DNA of 64,000 nucleotides. Origin: Magnetovibrio sp. GTDB taxonomy: Bacteria > Pseudomonadota > Alphaproteobacteria > Rhodospirillales_A > JABHCV01. The first letter of the stretch is position 1, and each line of letters starts with the position of its first letter. The position numbers and the translations under genes are program-made. Below, in pieces: positions 9,112 to 18,356 of this stretch. The stretch is taken from contig PBDF01000007.1 in NCBI GenBank assembly GCA_002717285.1, positions 28,751-92,750 of the forward strand. Direction: 5' to 3'. The notes under the pieces were generated by a model, which was not told the DNA's origin, made no database searches, and was given only the letters and a program-made list of their open reading frames with translations.

Positions 9112-10422
9112 ATGAGTAATCCTCTCAAAATTGCAGTAGCAGGACTTGGTACAGTCGGAGTCGGAACCATAAGGATGCTTGCTGAACAGAGTGATCTTTT
9201 AGAGAGTCGTTGTGGTCGCAGACTAGAAGTTACTTCTTTTTCTGTCCGTGATGAAGATAAGGACAGGGGCATCTCCCTTGACGGCCTAGATTTTTTTGCG
9301 GATGCAACTGAAATGGCAGCTAAGGCTGACTGCGATGTTGTAGTCGAGTTGATAGGGGGATCTGAGGGAATTGCTAGAGCTACTGTTGAGGCTGCCCTTG
9401 GCGCATCACGACACGTTGTAACTGCCAATAAGGCCCTTATTGCGACTCACGGAACCAAATTAGCCTTGAAGGCTGAAGCCGCTGGAGTAATTTTGGCTTT
9501 CGAGGCCGCCGTTGCGGGTGGTATCCCAATAATCAAGACACTGCGTGAAGGTCTTGCCGCAAACAAAATAAATTCAATCTGTGGCATTGTAAATGGTACT
9601 TGCAATTATATTCTTAGTCGCATGCGTGATGAAGGGTTAGAATTTGATGAGGCTTTGAAAGATGCCCAGCGCATGGGATGTGCTGAAGCTGATCCTAGCT
9701 TTGATATAGATGGAATTGATGCAGCACACAAGTTAGCTATTTTGGCCTCACTTGCTTTTGGAAGACAGGTTGATTTTGATAACATCTATGTTGAGGGAAT
9801 TCGCCACATTTCAAAAACAGATATTTATCTTGCAGAGGAACTTGGTTATCGCATCAAGTTGTTAGGTATAGCTTCAGAGAGTGAGAAGGGTATTGAGCAA
9901 CGTGTGCATCCTTGCCTAGTCCCACATGCTGCCTCTATTGCAAGTGTAGAAAATGTATTTAATGCTATCGTGGTTCAAGGTGACTTTGTCGATACCCTAA
10001 TGATGGAAGGGCGTGGAGCGGGAGAAGGTCCAACAGCCTCAGCGGTATGCGCTGATTTGATAGACATTGCGCGTAACGTAAATTTTTTAACCTTTGGTGT
10101 ATCCGCCAAAACCTTAAAAGCTGCGAAAACTATCCCAATGGGCCTTCACAAAGGGGCTTACTATGTTCGTTTGATGGTTATTGATCAGCCTGGAATTTTT
10201 GCTGACGTTGCAACGGTTCTTCGTGATAATGAAGTTTCCATGGAATCTATCCTTCAGCATGGGCGACAACCAGGTGAGGCGGTAACCGTTGTTCTGACAT
10301 TACATGAAACAGAAGAGTTTCGTGCTTCAAGTGTTATAGATACCCTGTCCAAGCTGAATGGCATTCTTGAGAAGCCAATTATGATCCGGATAGAAAACCC
10401 TCAAGGAGGAGATCATGGTTAA
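9112..10422 (+). CDS. hom: Homoserine dehydrogenase
   Basis: Reduces aspartate semialdehyde to homoserine, the branch to threonine and methionine. The 436 residues show a Rossmann NAD(P) motif GLGTVGVGT (11-19), TANKALIATHG (104-114), the catalytic segment DPSFDIDGIDAAHKLAIL (about 194-211, with Asp203 and Lys207 at the conserved positions), and a C-terminal ACT domain (about 345-430, YVRLMVIDQPGIFADVA) which in relatives mediates threonine feedback. There is no fused aspartokinase. Its 3' end overlaps glpX by 8 bp, so the two are translationally coupled. Confidence 0.97.
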   Translation: MSNPLKIAVAGLGTVGVGTIRMLAEQSDLLESRCGRRLEVTSFSVRDEDKDRGISLDGLDFFADATEMAAKADCDVVVELIGGSEGIARATVEAALGASRHVVTANKALIATHGTKLALKAEAAGVILAFEAAVAGGIPIIKTLREGLAANKINSICGIVNGTCNYILSRMRDEGLEFDEALKDAQRMGCAEADPSFDIDGIDAAHKLAILASLAFGRQVDFDNIYVEGIRHISKTDIYLAEELGYRIKLLGIASESEKGIEQRVHPCLVPHAASIASVENVFNAIVVQGDFVDTLMMEGRGAGEGPTASAVCADLIDIARNVNFLTFGVSAKTLKAAKTIPMGLHKGAYYVRLMVIDQPGIFADVATVLRDNEVSMESILQHGRQPGEAVTVVLTLHETEEFRASSVIDTLSKLNGILEKPIMIRIENPQGGDHG

Positions 10423-11386
10423 GCCAATGTCCTTCAAACGCAATCTTGCCATGGAAGCAGTTTTTGTGACAGAGGCGGCTGCGCGTGCAGCTAATTCCTG
10501 GATGGGCCTTGGCGATGAAAAATCAGCTGATCAAGCAGCTGTAGATGCGATGTATGAGGCTTTTAAAGAGTTACCAGTTGATGGAAAAATTCGCATAGGT
10601 GAAAATAAAGCTAATGGAGCCTCCAAACTTTTTGTTGGCGAAAATGTTGGAACCGGAGTTGGTTCAAGAGTTGACGTTGCCTTGATGCCTGTTGAAGGGC
10701 CAACTATCGTTGCAAAGGGCGAACCAAATGGACTTTCTGTCATGGCTATGACTGAAGGTGGTCAATTTTTAAACCTACCTGAACTATACATGGAAAAGCT
10801 TGCAATTGGGGGCGGTTTTCCAGCTGACTTGGTAGATTTGGATAATGAGCCTGCAGAAAATCTTAATGCACTAAGCAAAGCCAAGGGTGTATCAATAAGT
10901 GATCTTGTCGTCTGTATTCTAGACAGGCCACGTCATGCAGAAATCATAGCCAAAACCCGGGAGGCAGGGGCACGCATTATGTTGATTGTAGATGGTGATG
11001 TTTCTGGAGTAGTTGCTACTGCCTGGCCGAAAAGCGGTATAGATTTGTATTGTGGGATTGGTGGCGCCCCACAAGGTGTTCTTTCAGCTGCCGCCTTAGC
11101 TTGTGTAGGTGGTCAAATGCAGGGCCGTCTTGTTATTCGTGACAAGTCAGATAAACAAAAAGTTTCTGATTCTGGTATTACAGATACTGCAAAAAAATAT
11201 TGTATTTCTGACCTTGCCTCGGGTAACGTCACCTTTGCTGCTACTGGGGTCACCTCTGGTGCACTTTTAAATGGTGTAACTAAGGTCAATAACAAGGCAC
11301 TTACCCAGTCTCTGGTTGTACGCTCGCAAACTGGAACCCTTCGTTATGTAGAAGCTTATCATCAATTTGCCAGTTCTCATGGCTGA
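10415..11386 (+). CDS. glpX: Fructose-1,6-bisphosphatase, class II
   Basis: Dephosphorylates fructose-1,6-bisphosphate in gluconeogenesis; Mn-dependent in characterised relatives. The 323 residues match the GlpX family: an acidic metal-site region in the N-terminal third (DGKIRIGENKANGASKLFVG, then VDVALMPVEGPT) and DGDVSGVVATAWPKSG followed by LYCGIGGAPQGVLSAAAL with GGQMQGRLV. The start at 10415 follows AAGGAGGAG within the end of hom. It overlaps recJ by 8 bp. Linkage with hom and recJ is typical of the lineage. Confidence 0.96.
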   Translation: MVKPMSFKRNLAMEAVFVTEAAARAANSWMGLGDEKSADQAAVDAMYEAFKELPVDGKIRIGENKANGASKLFVGENVGTGVGSRVDVALMPVEGPTIVAKGEPNGLSVMAMTEGGQFLNLPELYMEKLAIGGGFPADLVDLDNEPAENLNALSKAKGVSISDLVVCILDRPRHAEIIAKTREAGARIMLIVDGDVSGVVATAWPKSGIDLYCGIGGAPQGVLSAAALACVGGQMQGRLVIRDKSDKQKVSDSGITDTAKKYCISDLASGNVTFAATGVTSGALLNGVTKVNNKALTQSLVVRSQTGTLRYVEAYHQFASSHG

Positions 11387-13154
11387 GGCTTTTCTCGGAG
11401 TTGAGAGATCACTGATGGGACGGCTTTGGCTTGCTCGTAATTATAATAAACGTTTGGCTTTGACTATTGCTCAACGTCTTGCTGTTTCTGAGGTTGTTGG
11501 TAGGGTTCTGGACTCACGTGGTATCACTATTGAAAACTCAACAAATTTTCTCAATCCTACCCTGAAAGATCAATTGCCTGACCCAGCCCACTTAAAGGAT
11601 ATGAATATTGCTGCTCAACGATTGTCCAGGGCAGTGATTGAAGGTGAAAAAATAGCTATTTTTGGGGACTATGATGTTGATGGCGCCACTTCCTCTGCCT
11701 TATTGAAACAATTTTTTACTCATGTGGGTACTAAAGTTAAAGTGATAATTCCTGATCGAATTAGAGATGGATATGGGCCCAATACAAAAGCACTACTCAA
11801 ATTACGTGAGGAAAAATTCTCAGTTGTTGTGACCGTTGATTGCGGTACTACTTCGTTTGAGCCAATAGAAGCTGCAATGAATGCAGGGCTTGATGTCATC
11901 GTAGTTGATCACCACGAATCTGAAGCAACCTTACCTAATGCAACTGCTATTGTTAATCCTAATCGAATGGATGATGATAGCCCTCATGGGCATTTGGCTG
12001 CTGTTGGTGTAACCTTTCTTTTGATTGTAGCTGTTAATCGTGCTTTACGCGGATCTAAATGGTACGTTGATCATAAAGAACCTGATCTGATTCAATGGCT
12101 GGATCTTGTAGCACTAGGAACTGTTTGTGATGTTGTTCCTCTAAAAGGCATAAATAGAGCGTTTGTGAAACAGGGTTTGAAGGTAATGTCTAAGCGAAAT
12201 AATCTTGGAATAGTTGCTCTTGCTGATTTAGCTGGAATTGATGAACCACCTAGTGCCTATCATGCAGGCTATGTACTAGGCCCTCGAATAAATGCTGGGG
12301 GAAGGGTTGGTAAATCTGATCTTGAATCACGACTGCTCAGTAGCAAGGATAAAACTGAAGTTGCGGAAATAGCCACCGCATTGAATGATTATAACTCAGA
12401 GCGTCAAGAAATTGAGGCTAAGGTTTTAGATCAAGCAATAGAGCAAATTAATAATTCAGAAAGTAAAACTGCGTCCTTTGTTATGGTTGTTGGTGAAGGT
12501 TGGCATCCAGGAGTGATTGGTATTGTTGCCAGTCGTCTGAAGGAACGTTTTGATAAACCATCAATTGTTATTACACTAAATGAAGATAATGGCATAGGCT
12601 CTGGACGTTCGGTAAGTGGCGTTGATTTGGGTAGCGCTATAATTTCTGCCCGCCAAATGGGTATTATTTCAAAGGGAGGTGGCCATGCTATGGCTGCGGG
12701 TTTGAGCATTGATATTGATCGTATAGGAGACCTGAGATTATTCCTAAATGACCGTTTTGCTGATGACTTTGCAGATCGTCCCATCGTCCCTGCTCATTTA
12801 ATGGATGGCGCTCTGAAAGTAGCTGGAGCTAATCTGAATCTTGTTAAAGCTCTAGAAAAAGTAGGACCCTATGGTTCTGGAAATCCAGAGCCACGATTTG
12901 TTATTACTAATGCACTAATAAATCATGCTGATCTAGTCGGAAAAGATCAGAGCCACCTGAGAATGACCTTGTCTGATGAAACAGGAAGACGCTTGAACGC
13001 TATTGCATTTAGGGCTGTTGATACTAATATGGGCCAAGCACTTATTAACCATGGAGGTGCGCCATTTCATGTGTCGGGAAAGATTCGTGTTAATTCCTGG
13101 AATGGACGTTCAACGGTTCAATTGCTTGTTGATGATGCGGCTCCGGTTTGGTGA
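11379..13154 (+). CDS. recJ: Single-stranded-DNA-specific 5'-3' exonuclease RecJ
   Basis: RecJ degrades 5'-ended single strands in recombination and mismatch repair. The chain has the DHH motifs: AIFGDYDVDGATSSALL, VVTVDCGTTSF, VVDHHESEATLP, LVALGTVCDVVPL and GPRINAGGRVGKSDLESRLL, then the DHHA1 part GVIGIVASRLKERF, GSGRSVSGVDLG and GGHAMAAGLS, and a C-terminal OB-like region. I chose the ATG at 11379, which overlaps the glpX TGA; an in-frame TTG 12 bases upstream is less likely. About 591 residues, normal length. Convergent with the Na/phosphate transporter. Confidence 0.96.
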   Translation: MAEAFLGVERSLMGRLWLARNYNKRLALTIAQRLAVSEVVGRVLDSRGITIENSTNFLNPTLKDQLPDPAHLKDMNIAAQRLSRAVIEGEKIAIFGDYDVDGATSSALLKQFFTHVGTKVKVIIPDRIRDGYGPNTKALLKLREEKFSVVVTVDCGTTSFEPIEAAMNAGLDVIVVDHHESEATLPNATAIVNPNRMDDDSPHGHLAAVGVTFLLIVAVNRALRGSKWYVDHKEPDLIQWLDLVALGTVCDVVPLKGINRAFVKQGLKVMSKRNNLGIVALADLAGIDEPPSAYHAGYVLGPRINAGGRVGKSDLESRLLSSKDKTEVAEIATALNDYNSERQEIEAKVLDQAIEQINNSESKTASFVMVVGEGWHPGVIGIVASRLKERFDKPSIVITLNEDNGIGSGRSVSGVDLGSAIISARQMGIISKGGGHAMAAGLSIDIDRIGDLRLFLNDRFADDFADRPIVPAHLMDGALKVAGANLNLVKALEKVGPYGSGNPEPRFVITNALINHADLVGKDQSHLRMTLSDETGRRLNAIAFRAVDTNMGQALINHGGAPFHVSGKIRVNSWNGRSTVQLLVDDAAPVW

Positions 13155-13237
13155 AACTATAAATAAGTTTCAAAAACAATTTTGTTGACTGGTGTTATAA
13201 CAAAATCAAAGTACAAGTTAAGAAGTGGGTAGTGGGG

Positions 13238-15049
13238 TTATTTATTTGCTTCTTCTTTATCTTGTTGTGCAGATGGAGCAGACTCTGCTATCCGCCGGCA
13301 AATTCTGTAAATGCTATTCATATATTCGATGGTTTCACGCACCCGGGCATAATTATCAACACGTTTTGGCGCATCTGCAGTCAAACGTTGAATACCGTGC
13401 TTCTCAGTTTCCAGAGTCATGGCTGCAATTTCATCCCTCAGATCCAGCACTCGTCTGATAGCATCAACATTGTCATTAGTGATTACGCTAATAGTGTCCT
13501 CAATGACAGTTTTAATTTGGTTATGGTATCTGTTGATGATCTCTAAGGTAGCGTCACTAATTATTATGTTGTCCTCAAGTCTTTTGACGCCCACTCGAAC
13601 CATGTTCTTCTCCATTATGTCTCCCATGTTTTCAAGGCGGTCAACTGATTGAAATAGAAAGAATAACTCCTCAGCCTGCTGGTCTGAGAGATTTGTTTTG
13701 CTCAGCTTTCCAAGATAAAGGACAATTTCGCGATAAAGATCGTCTACTTTATTATCAATTTCAGCTATTTCTTGGAGATCATCTTTGCTTCCTGTCAACA
13801 CAGCAGGAGTGATTTTCTCAAACATTTCTTGTACTTTTGCTCCTAGTCGAGCTATTTCAAGTCTGCTACGAGCAAGACCTAGCTGAGGTGTGGAGATTAG
13901 AGAATTATCAAGGTATTTGGGCATAAAAGTCTCGGGTCGGTCTTTTATTCCTTGTGGCCGATCTGGAACTACCCATTCACAGAAACGTGCAAATAGGGGA
14001 GTGACAGGCAAAAAAAGGATGGCTAGCCCAACGTTGAAAAATGTATGAGCATTTGCTATTTGGCGTGGTGTCTCGGCAGCTAATCTATCAACGCCGTTTA
14101 ACTCTGGATAGGTTGGTGAGACAGAGCGGCAAAGTTCTGCCAATTGTGGAATAAAGAAAAAGATAATAATGACACCAGCGATCTTGAAAGTAACGTGGGC
14201 AACAGCCACACGTACTGCTTCTCGGGGTTTACCAATAGAGGCAAGTCCTGCAGTAGCACAGGTGCCAATGTTTGCACCAAGTGCAAGAGCGATTCCACCC
14301 TCTAAAGTAATTAACCCTCCCTGTGCCAGTACGATAACTACACCCATAGTCGCTGAGGATGATTGAATAAGGGCCGTGAAAATTGTTGCAACTATAATTC
14401 CGACTAGGGGATTTTCGACGTCTTGCATTAGAGAAATGAAGGGCTCAAAAGATCTCAGAGGTTTCATTGCATCACTCATTATTGATAGACCAAAGAAAAT
14501 CATTCCCAGGCCCATTATTAGAGTACCATAATGTCTTGTTTTCTCATTACGACTGACAAAAAGGATTGAGAAACCGATTGTGACTAATGCAAGAGCATAT
14601 TTTTTTACGGGAAATGCCACTATTTGAGCAGTAATTGTTGTTCCAATATCTGCACCCAATATTACTCCTATAGCCTGAGATAATGACATCATTCCTGCAG
14701 TAACAAAACCCACTAGCATTACTGTTGTAACTGAAGAGGACTGAATAACTGCTGTGACAACGGCACCGGTGAAAAGACCGGTAATTCGGTTGTTGGTTAG
14801 TGCACCAAGTATGTCTCTCATACGATCACCAGCTACAGCTTTCAGCGAATCAGCCATTTGGTCCATGCCAAATAGGAAAATTGCTAAACCACCGAGGACC
14901 TTCATTCCCATAAATCCCCAAGCTATGCTTTTATCAGAATCTAATACAGCTGCAAAAACAGGGGTGGCAGCAACGCAAATTATGGCAGCTGTTGCAAGAA
15001 CAGTGGAAACATGTGATTTTTTTATAAGTGCAATGTCAGATTTATACAT
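13238..15049 (-). CDS. Na+/phosphate cotransporter family protein with PhoU-like C-terminus
   Basis: Inner-membrane transporter of the NptA/YjbB group, thought to move phosphate with Na+. The first ~370 residues hold about nine membrane helices and the twin family repeats: GAVVTAVIQSSSVTTVMLVG and ATIFTALIQSSSATMGVVI, each with the diagnostic QSSS. Residues ~390-595 form a long helical PhoU-like domain (KVDDLYREIVLYLGKL, DRLENMGDIMEKN). 603 residues is typical. The uspA-type gene lies 175 bp upstream on the same strand, close enough for shared transcription. Transport direction cannot be read from the sequence. Confidence 0.93.
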   Translation of the reverse strand: MYKSDIALIKKSHVSTVLATAAIICVAATPVFAAVLDSDKSIAWGFMGMKVLGGLAIFLFGMDQMADSLKAVAGDRMRDILGALTNNRITGLFTGAVVTAVIQSSSVTTVMLVGFVTAGMMSLSQAIGVILGADIGTTITAQIVAFPVKKYALALVTIGFSILFVSRNEKTRHYGTLIMGLGMIFFGLSIMSDAMKPLRSFEPFISLMQDVENPLVGIIVATIFTALIQSSSATMGVVIVLAQGGLITLEGGIALALGANIGTCATAGLASIGKPREAVRVAVAHVTFKIAGVIIIFFFIPQLAELCRSVSPTYPELNGVDRLAAETPRQIANAHTFFNVGLAILFLPVTPLFARFCEWVVPDRPQGIKDRPETFMPKYLDNSLISTPQLGLARSRLEIARLGAKVQEMFEKITPAVLTGSKDDLQEIAEIDNKVDDLYREIVLYLGKLSKTNLSDQQAEELFFLFQSVDRLENMGDIMEKNMVRVGVKRLEDNIIISDATLEIINRYHNQIKTVIEDTISVITNDNVDAIRRVLDLRDEIAAMTLETEKHGIQRLTADAPKRVDNYARVRETIEYMNSIYRICRRIAESAPSAQQDKEEANK

Positions 15050-15224
15050 GTTAGATTTAGCTCCCCCCGATAGGAATTTAGTACAATTCTCTTATTATTT
15101 GAAGAATCAATACAATAATTGCTTAAGAGTCAGGGTTCAACTCACGCCTCCTCATAGTATTCATGATTAAGAATTATGCATTCGAAGGACTAGTGAAAGC
15201 CCAAGGAAACATATTAAAAAAGTA

Positions 15225-15701
15225 TTAATTTTTTACTATTGTTACTGGTATCTTTGCTAGACGTACCACTTGTTCTGCTTTGGATCCAATGAGTAGGTGC
15301 TTAAGGCCAGTAAGACCTTGACTGCCCATAACAATCATTTTAGCGCCTAAGTTATCCGCTGTCTCAAGGATTCTTGAAACAGGTAATCCAGTTACTATTC
15401 TAGTTTCAAGGTTACTGAAAGACTTAAAAGAAGAACTTTTTTGATTAAGTTTTTGAATAAATTGTTGCATCATTTTCTCTGCTACATCTTCCATTGGACG
15501 CATAGCATCGATACTATCATGTTTGTAGTAACCAGGTCCTTCCGCGCGATCATGGACAATATGAATCAGAACAAGATTAGTGTTCAGAGCATTAGCCAGA
15601 TCTACAGCCCATAATACTGCAGTCATAGAATTTTCAGAAAAATCTGCAGCGACTAGGATTGGGCCTTGTTGTGATTTATTGCTTTCTATTTCCGAATTCA
15701 T
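15225..15701 (-). CDS. Universal stress protein, UspA family
   Basis: Small cytosolic ATP-binding stress protein. The 158 residues form one Usp domain (about 14-157): PILVAADFSENSMTAVLWAV at the start, and the ATP-binding signature near the end, MGSQGLTGLKHLLIGSKAEQ (G-2x-G-9x-G-S) followed by ARLAKIPVTIVKN-like closure (here VVRLAKIPVTIVK). ATP-binding type is therefore likely. It is the upstream neighbour of the Na/phosphate transporter. Confidence 0.93.
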   Translation of the reverse strand: MNSEIESNKSQQGPILVAADFSENSMTAVLWAVDLANALNTNLVLIHIVHDRAEGPGYYKHDSIDAMRPMEDVAEKMMQQFIQKLNQKSSSFKSFSNLETRIVTGLPVSRILETADNLGAKMIVMGSQGLTGLKHLLIGSKAEQVVRLAKIPVTIVKN

Positions 15702-15880
15702 GCAGTAGTTGCTCCTTGAGGACCATTTTTATTTTGGTCACTATTCAAAGTTTTATTGTGATTAGTTGATATTGCGAAATCAAGCAAGTTTAACACATAT
15801 TTTTTTTGTGTGTACCAATAACCAATACAAAAGGCCATATTTAAATTTAGTCATTTTGCTTTTAAAAATAAATAATTTTA

Positions 15881-16510
15881 TCATATGGCTTCCAAGGAGG
15901 GTTTTTGACCATGATGGATAAAAAAAAGGTGACTATCTAAATGATTTATCAGCCACTTTTTTAGGAGTGTGTAGGGAGTTTTATCAAACCAAGATTTATC
16001 AACAAATGCAAATTGCCTTATAAAGGGGAAAACAGCGATATCTATCAAAGTTATTCGAGTGTTGCAAAGCCCCTTACCGTGATTCTTAATTAGATTATCC
16101 TCTAGCTTTCTAAGAAACTTTTCACCCAGTTCTCTGTAGTGTATTTGGGAATGTTCGGGGTATCTCACACAATACTTATATTTATCAAGAGCCTTTTTAA
16201 AGTTATTATCGAGTTCTGTAATGAGTATCTTTGCCTCATCAATCTCTTCCAACCAGTAATCTGGGTCTTTGATGCTTAATGCCCAATGCATTATATCAAG
16301 GCTTTCATCCAGAATAGTTCCATCGCTTAATTGTAATATTGGCACAGTCCCTTTTGGCGATATAGCAATCATAGCGTCTGGTTTGTTATTCAATGAAACC
16401 TCCCGCAATTCACAAATGACACCAGATTTTTTAATAGCCATTCTGCTGCGCATAGCATATGGGCAACGCCTAAATGAGTATAGAATTGGGCGAGAAACTA
16501 TTGTCTTCAT
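15881..16510 (-). CDS. Glutathione S-transferase-like protein
   Basis: Soluble GST-fold protein of unknown substrate. The N-terminal thioredoxin-like domain (about 1-80) has the CPYAMRSRMAI active-site helix and the cis-Pro/Ser region KGTVPILQLSDGTILDESLDI; the C-terminal domain (about 90-205) is all-helical. The Cys-Pro-Tyr resembles Beta/Omega-class enzymes with a catalytic Cys. 209 residues. It begins 9 bases after the trhO stop, so the two are probably cotranscribed. Confidence 0.88.
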   Translation of the reverse strand: MKTIVSRPILYSFRRCPYAMRSRMAIKKSGVICELREVSLNNKPDAMIAISPKGTVPILQLSDGTILDESLDIMHWALSIKDPDYWLEEIDEAKILITELDNNFKKALDKYKYCVRYPEHSQIHYRELGEKFLRKLEDNLIKNHGKGLCNTRITLIDIAVFPFIRQFAFVDKSWFDKTPYTLLKKWLINHLDSHLFFIHHGQKPSLEAI

Positions 16511-16519
16511 TTTTTTGCT

Positions 16520-17455
16520 TCAAAAATTAGTATTATGAGTAGTTTTTTTTCGCTGATTATTTAATTCGCACTGTCTTTGACGTTCTCTGAGCCCCTTAAT
16601 CTTCTCGTCTTTATGTTTTCCATAGCAGTAGGGACAAGAAACACCAACTTCATAAAGTTGGGAGTCTAAGTCAGTAACTTGAAGTGGCCTACGACAAGCG
16701 TAACACTGAACATATGAACCGGGCTTGAGGTCCTTATTCACCGCCACTCGCTCATCAAATACGAAGCATTCACCTTGCCAAAGATTGTCTTTTTCATCAA
16801 TGGTCTCAAGATATTTAAGTATTCCACCATCTAAATGATATACCTCCTTAAAGCCTTGGTTTATCATGTAGTTAGATGCTTTTTCACAACGTATTCCACC
16901 CGTACAGAACATTGCTATTTTTTTATGTTTGTGTGGGCTTAGGCATTCATCAACAAATTTAGGAAAATCACGAAATCTTTTTGTTTCTGGAGAAATAGCA
17001 TTTTTAAAAGTACCGATTTCGTGTTCATATTCATTTCGTGTGTCTAACATTAACACATCTGGGTCCTTAATTAATTTATTCCACTCCTTTGCATCTATTC
17101 TTTTGCCGGAAGCTTTTCTAGGATCTGTCCCCGGTACGCCCATAGTTACTATTTCTTTTTTAATTCTTATTTTCAAACGGCGAAATGGCAAGGTGGCTGC
17201 AAATGATTCTTTGTATTGTAAAGCTTTAAAGCGAGGATCAGAAAATAAAAAAGTAAGCAGATTTTCAATACCTGCTCGTGGACCAGCAACTGTCCCGTTT
17301 AACCCTTCGTTGGCAAGTAATATAGTTCCTACAAGTCTATTTTTACTGCATATCTTTGAAAATAATGGCTTCAATTCCTGAAAATCATCGAGTTGTACAA
17401 AATGGTACATTGTGATGATAACGACGTTATTTTTTAATTTTGAAATCATCGCCAT
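16520..17455 (-). CDS. trhO: tRNA uridine(34) hydroxylase (rhodanese-family TrhO, UPF0176)
   Basis: TrhO hydroxylates C5 of U34 in certain tRNAs using oxygen, the first step to 5-(carboxy)methoxyuridine. The ~311-residue protein has an N-terminal acylphosphatase-like domain (TMYHFVQL...), a rhodanese domain with catalytic Cys in FCTGGIRCEKASNYM, and a C-terminal zinc-binding segment (CYACRRP ... CPYCYGKHKDEK). I start it at the ATG 17455 rather than the TTG three bases earlier; internal ATGs are possible. It is followed closely by the GST-like gene. Confidence 0.93.
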   Translation of the reverse strand: MAMISKLKNNVVIITMYHFVQLDDFQELKPLFSKICSKNRLVGTILLANEGLNGTVAGPRAGIENLLTFLFSDPRFKALQYKESFAATLPFRRLKIRIKKEIVTMGVPGTDPRKASGKRIDAKEWNKLIKDPDVLMLDTRNEYEHEIGTFKNAISPETKRFRDFPKFVDECLSPHKHKKIAMFCTGGIRCEKASNYMINQGFKEVYHLDGGILKYLETIDEKDNLWQGECFVFDERVAVNKDLKPGSYVQCYACRRPLQVTDLDSQLYEVGVSCPYCYGKHKDEKIKGLRERQRQCELNNQRKKTTHNTNF

Positions 17456-17458
17456 CAA

Positions 17459-18233
17459 TTCTTGATTTTATATACGCACGTAAGGATTTTCTGTTGGCAA
17501 ATTTAAATTTATTGCTTTTATAAGTAGTAAGATTCATGAGTTTTATGCTTTTTCTCATCGTAAAGTTCTGACTTCAAAAATAATCGTAAAGTAATGTTTC
17601 TAAAAATAATTGTCTTTACAAATCCAGTTGGTGAAAAAGTGTGACACTTTATTATTTATAATTTTTCAAATTTTCAGTTACATTAATGGGGTCTTTCTAT
17701 TTGTATTAAACCATTTCGAATCTTAAAATTTTGGATACTCTAAATTTAAAAATTCTAGCAATTTTTTACATTTTAGAAGTTGTTCTTTCGAAATTATTTA
17801 AATTATTTTAAATCATTTTTTTCTGCAATTTCAGGGCATGTGTAAATTAAAATAATAGCTAATTTTTTTGTTTTTTTGTACCGTTGATTATGACTTTTAT
17901 TATTTTTTTCATATGCTTAAGCACGTTTAGATTCATTTCTTTAAAATTTGTCGAATGGCACTTTAAAGATGTTTATTGACAATTATAACCCAAAATTTTT
18001 GCTATCTTGATATTTATTGTCCAAAGCAGCACCTTTACAATTGAAACCGACCCATGCAAACTTATGACACATAGCTAATAAGTATCTTGGATTCTAATTT
18101 TTGGGACTGTTTGATAATTTAATCCTTGAAAAAATTTGCTAAGTTTGAAAGTGAAGTAACGTAACTAATTAAGGCCTTAGGTTATGTAAATTCTTGAATA
18201 GAAACCATTCTAGGACTTAATTTTTACTTGCTG
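17459..18233. other. Long AT-rich gene-free leader before proteorhodopsin
   Basis: Almost 900 bp between trhO and proteorhodopsin contain no credible ORF on either strand, no tRNA and many A/T runs. It separates two divergent genes, so it holds the trhO and proteorhodopsin promoters. Its length is striking beside the tight spacing elsewhere. Confidence 0.5.
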
Positions 18234-18287
18234 ATATATGATAGTCATTATCATTATCATATATTAGTGGTCCCAGAACTTTATAAT
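18234..18287 (+). promoter_or_regulatory. Proteorhodopsin promoter with Fur-box-like palindrome
   Basis: Arms ATATATGATA (18234-18243) and TATCATATAT (18255-18264) are perfect complements around GTCATTATCAT. The part ending GTCATTATC matches 14 of 19 positions of the classical Fur box as I know it. A TATAAT at 18282-18287 is a good -10; a -35 at normal spacing would overlap the right arm, so a bound regulator would block RNA polymerase. The gene starts 69 bases after the -10 with an AATGGAG ribosome-binding site. That Fur itself binds is inference. Confidence 0.5.
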
Positions 18288-18356
18288 AGTGTACAATTAA
18301 GAGATTCCACTAAAGCTTAAGAAAAATGTGTATTTATTTTTAATGGAGTAAAAAAC

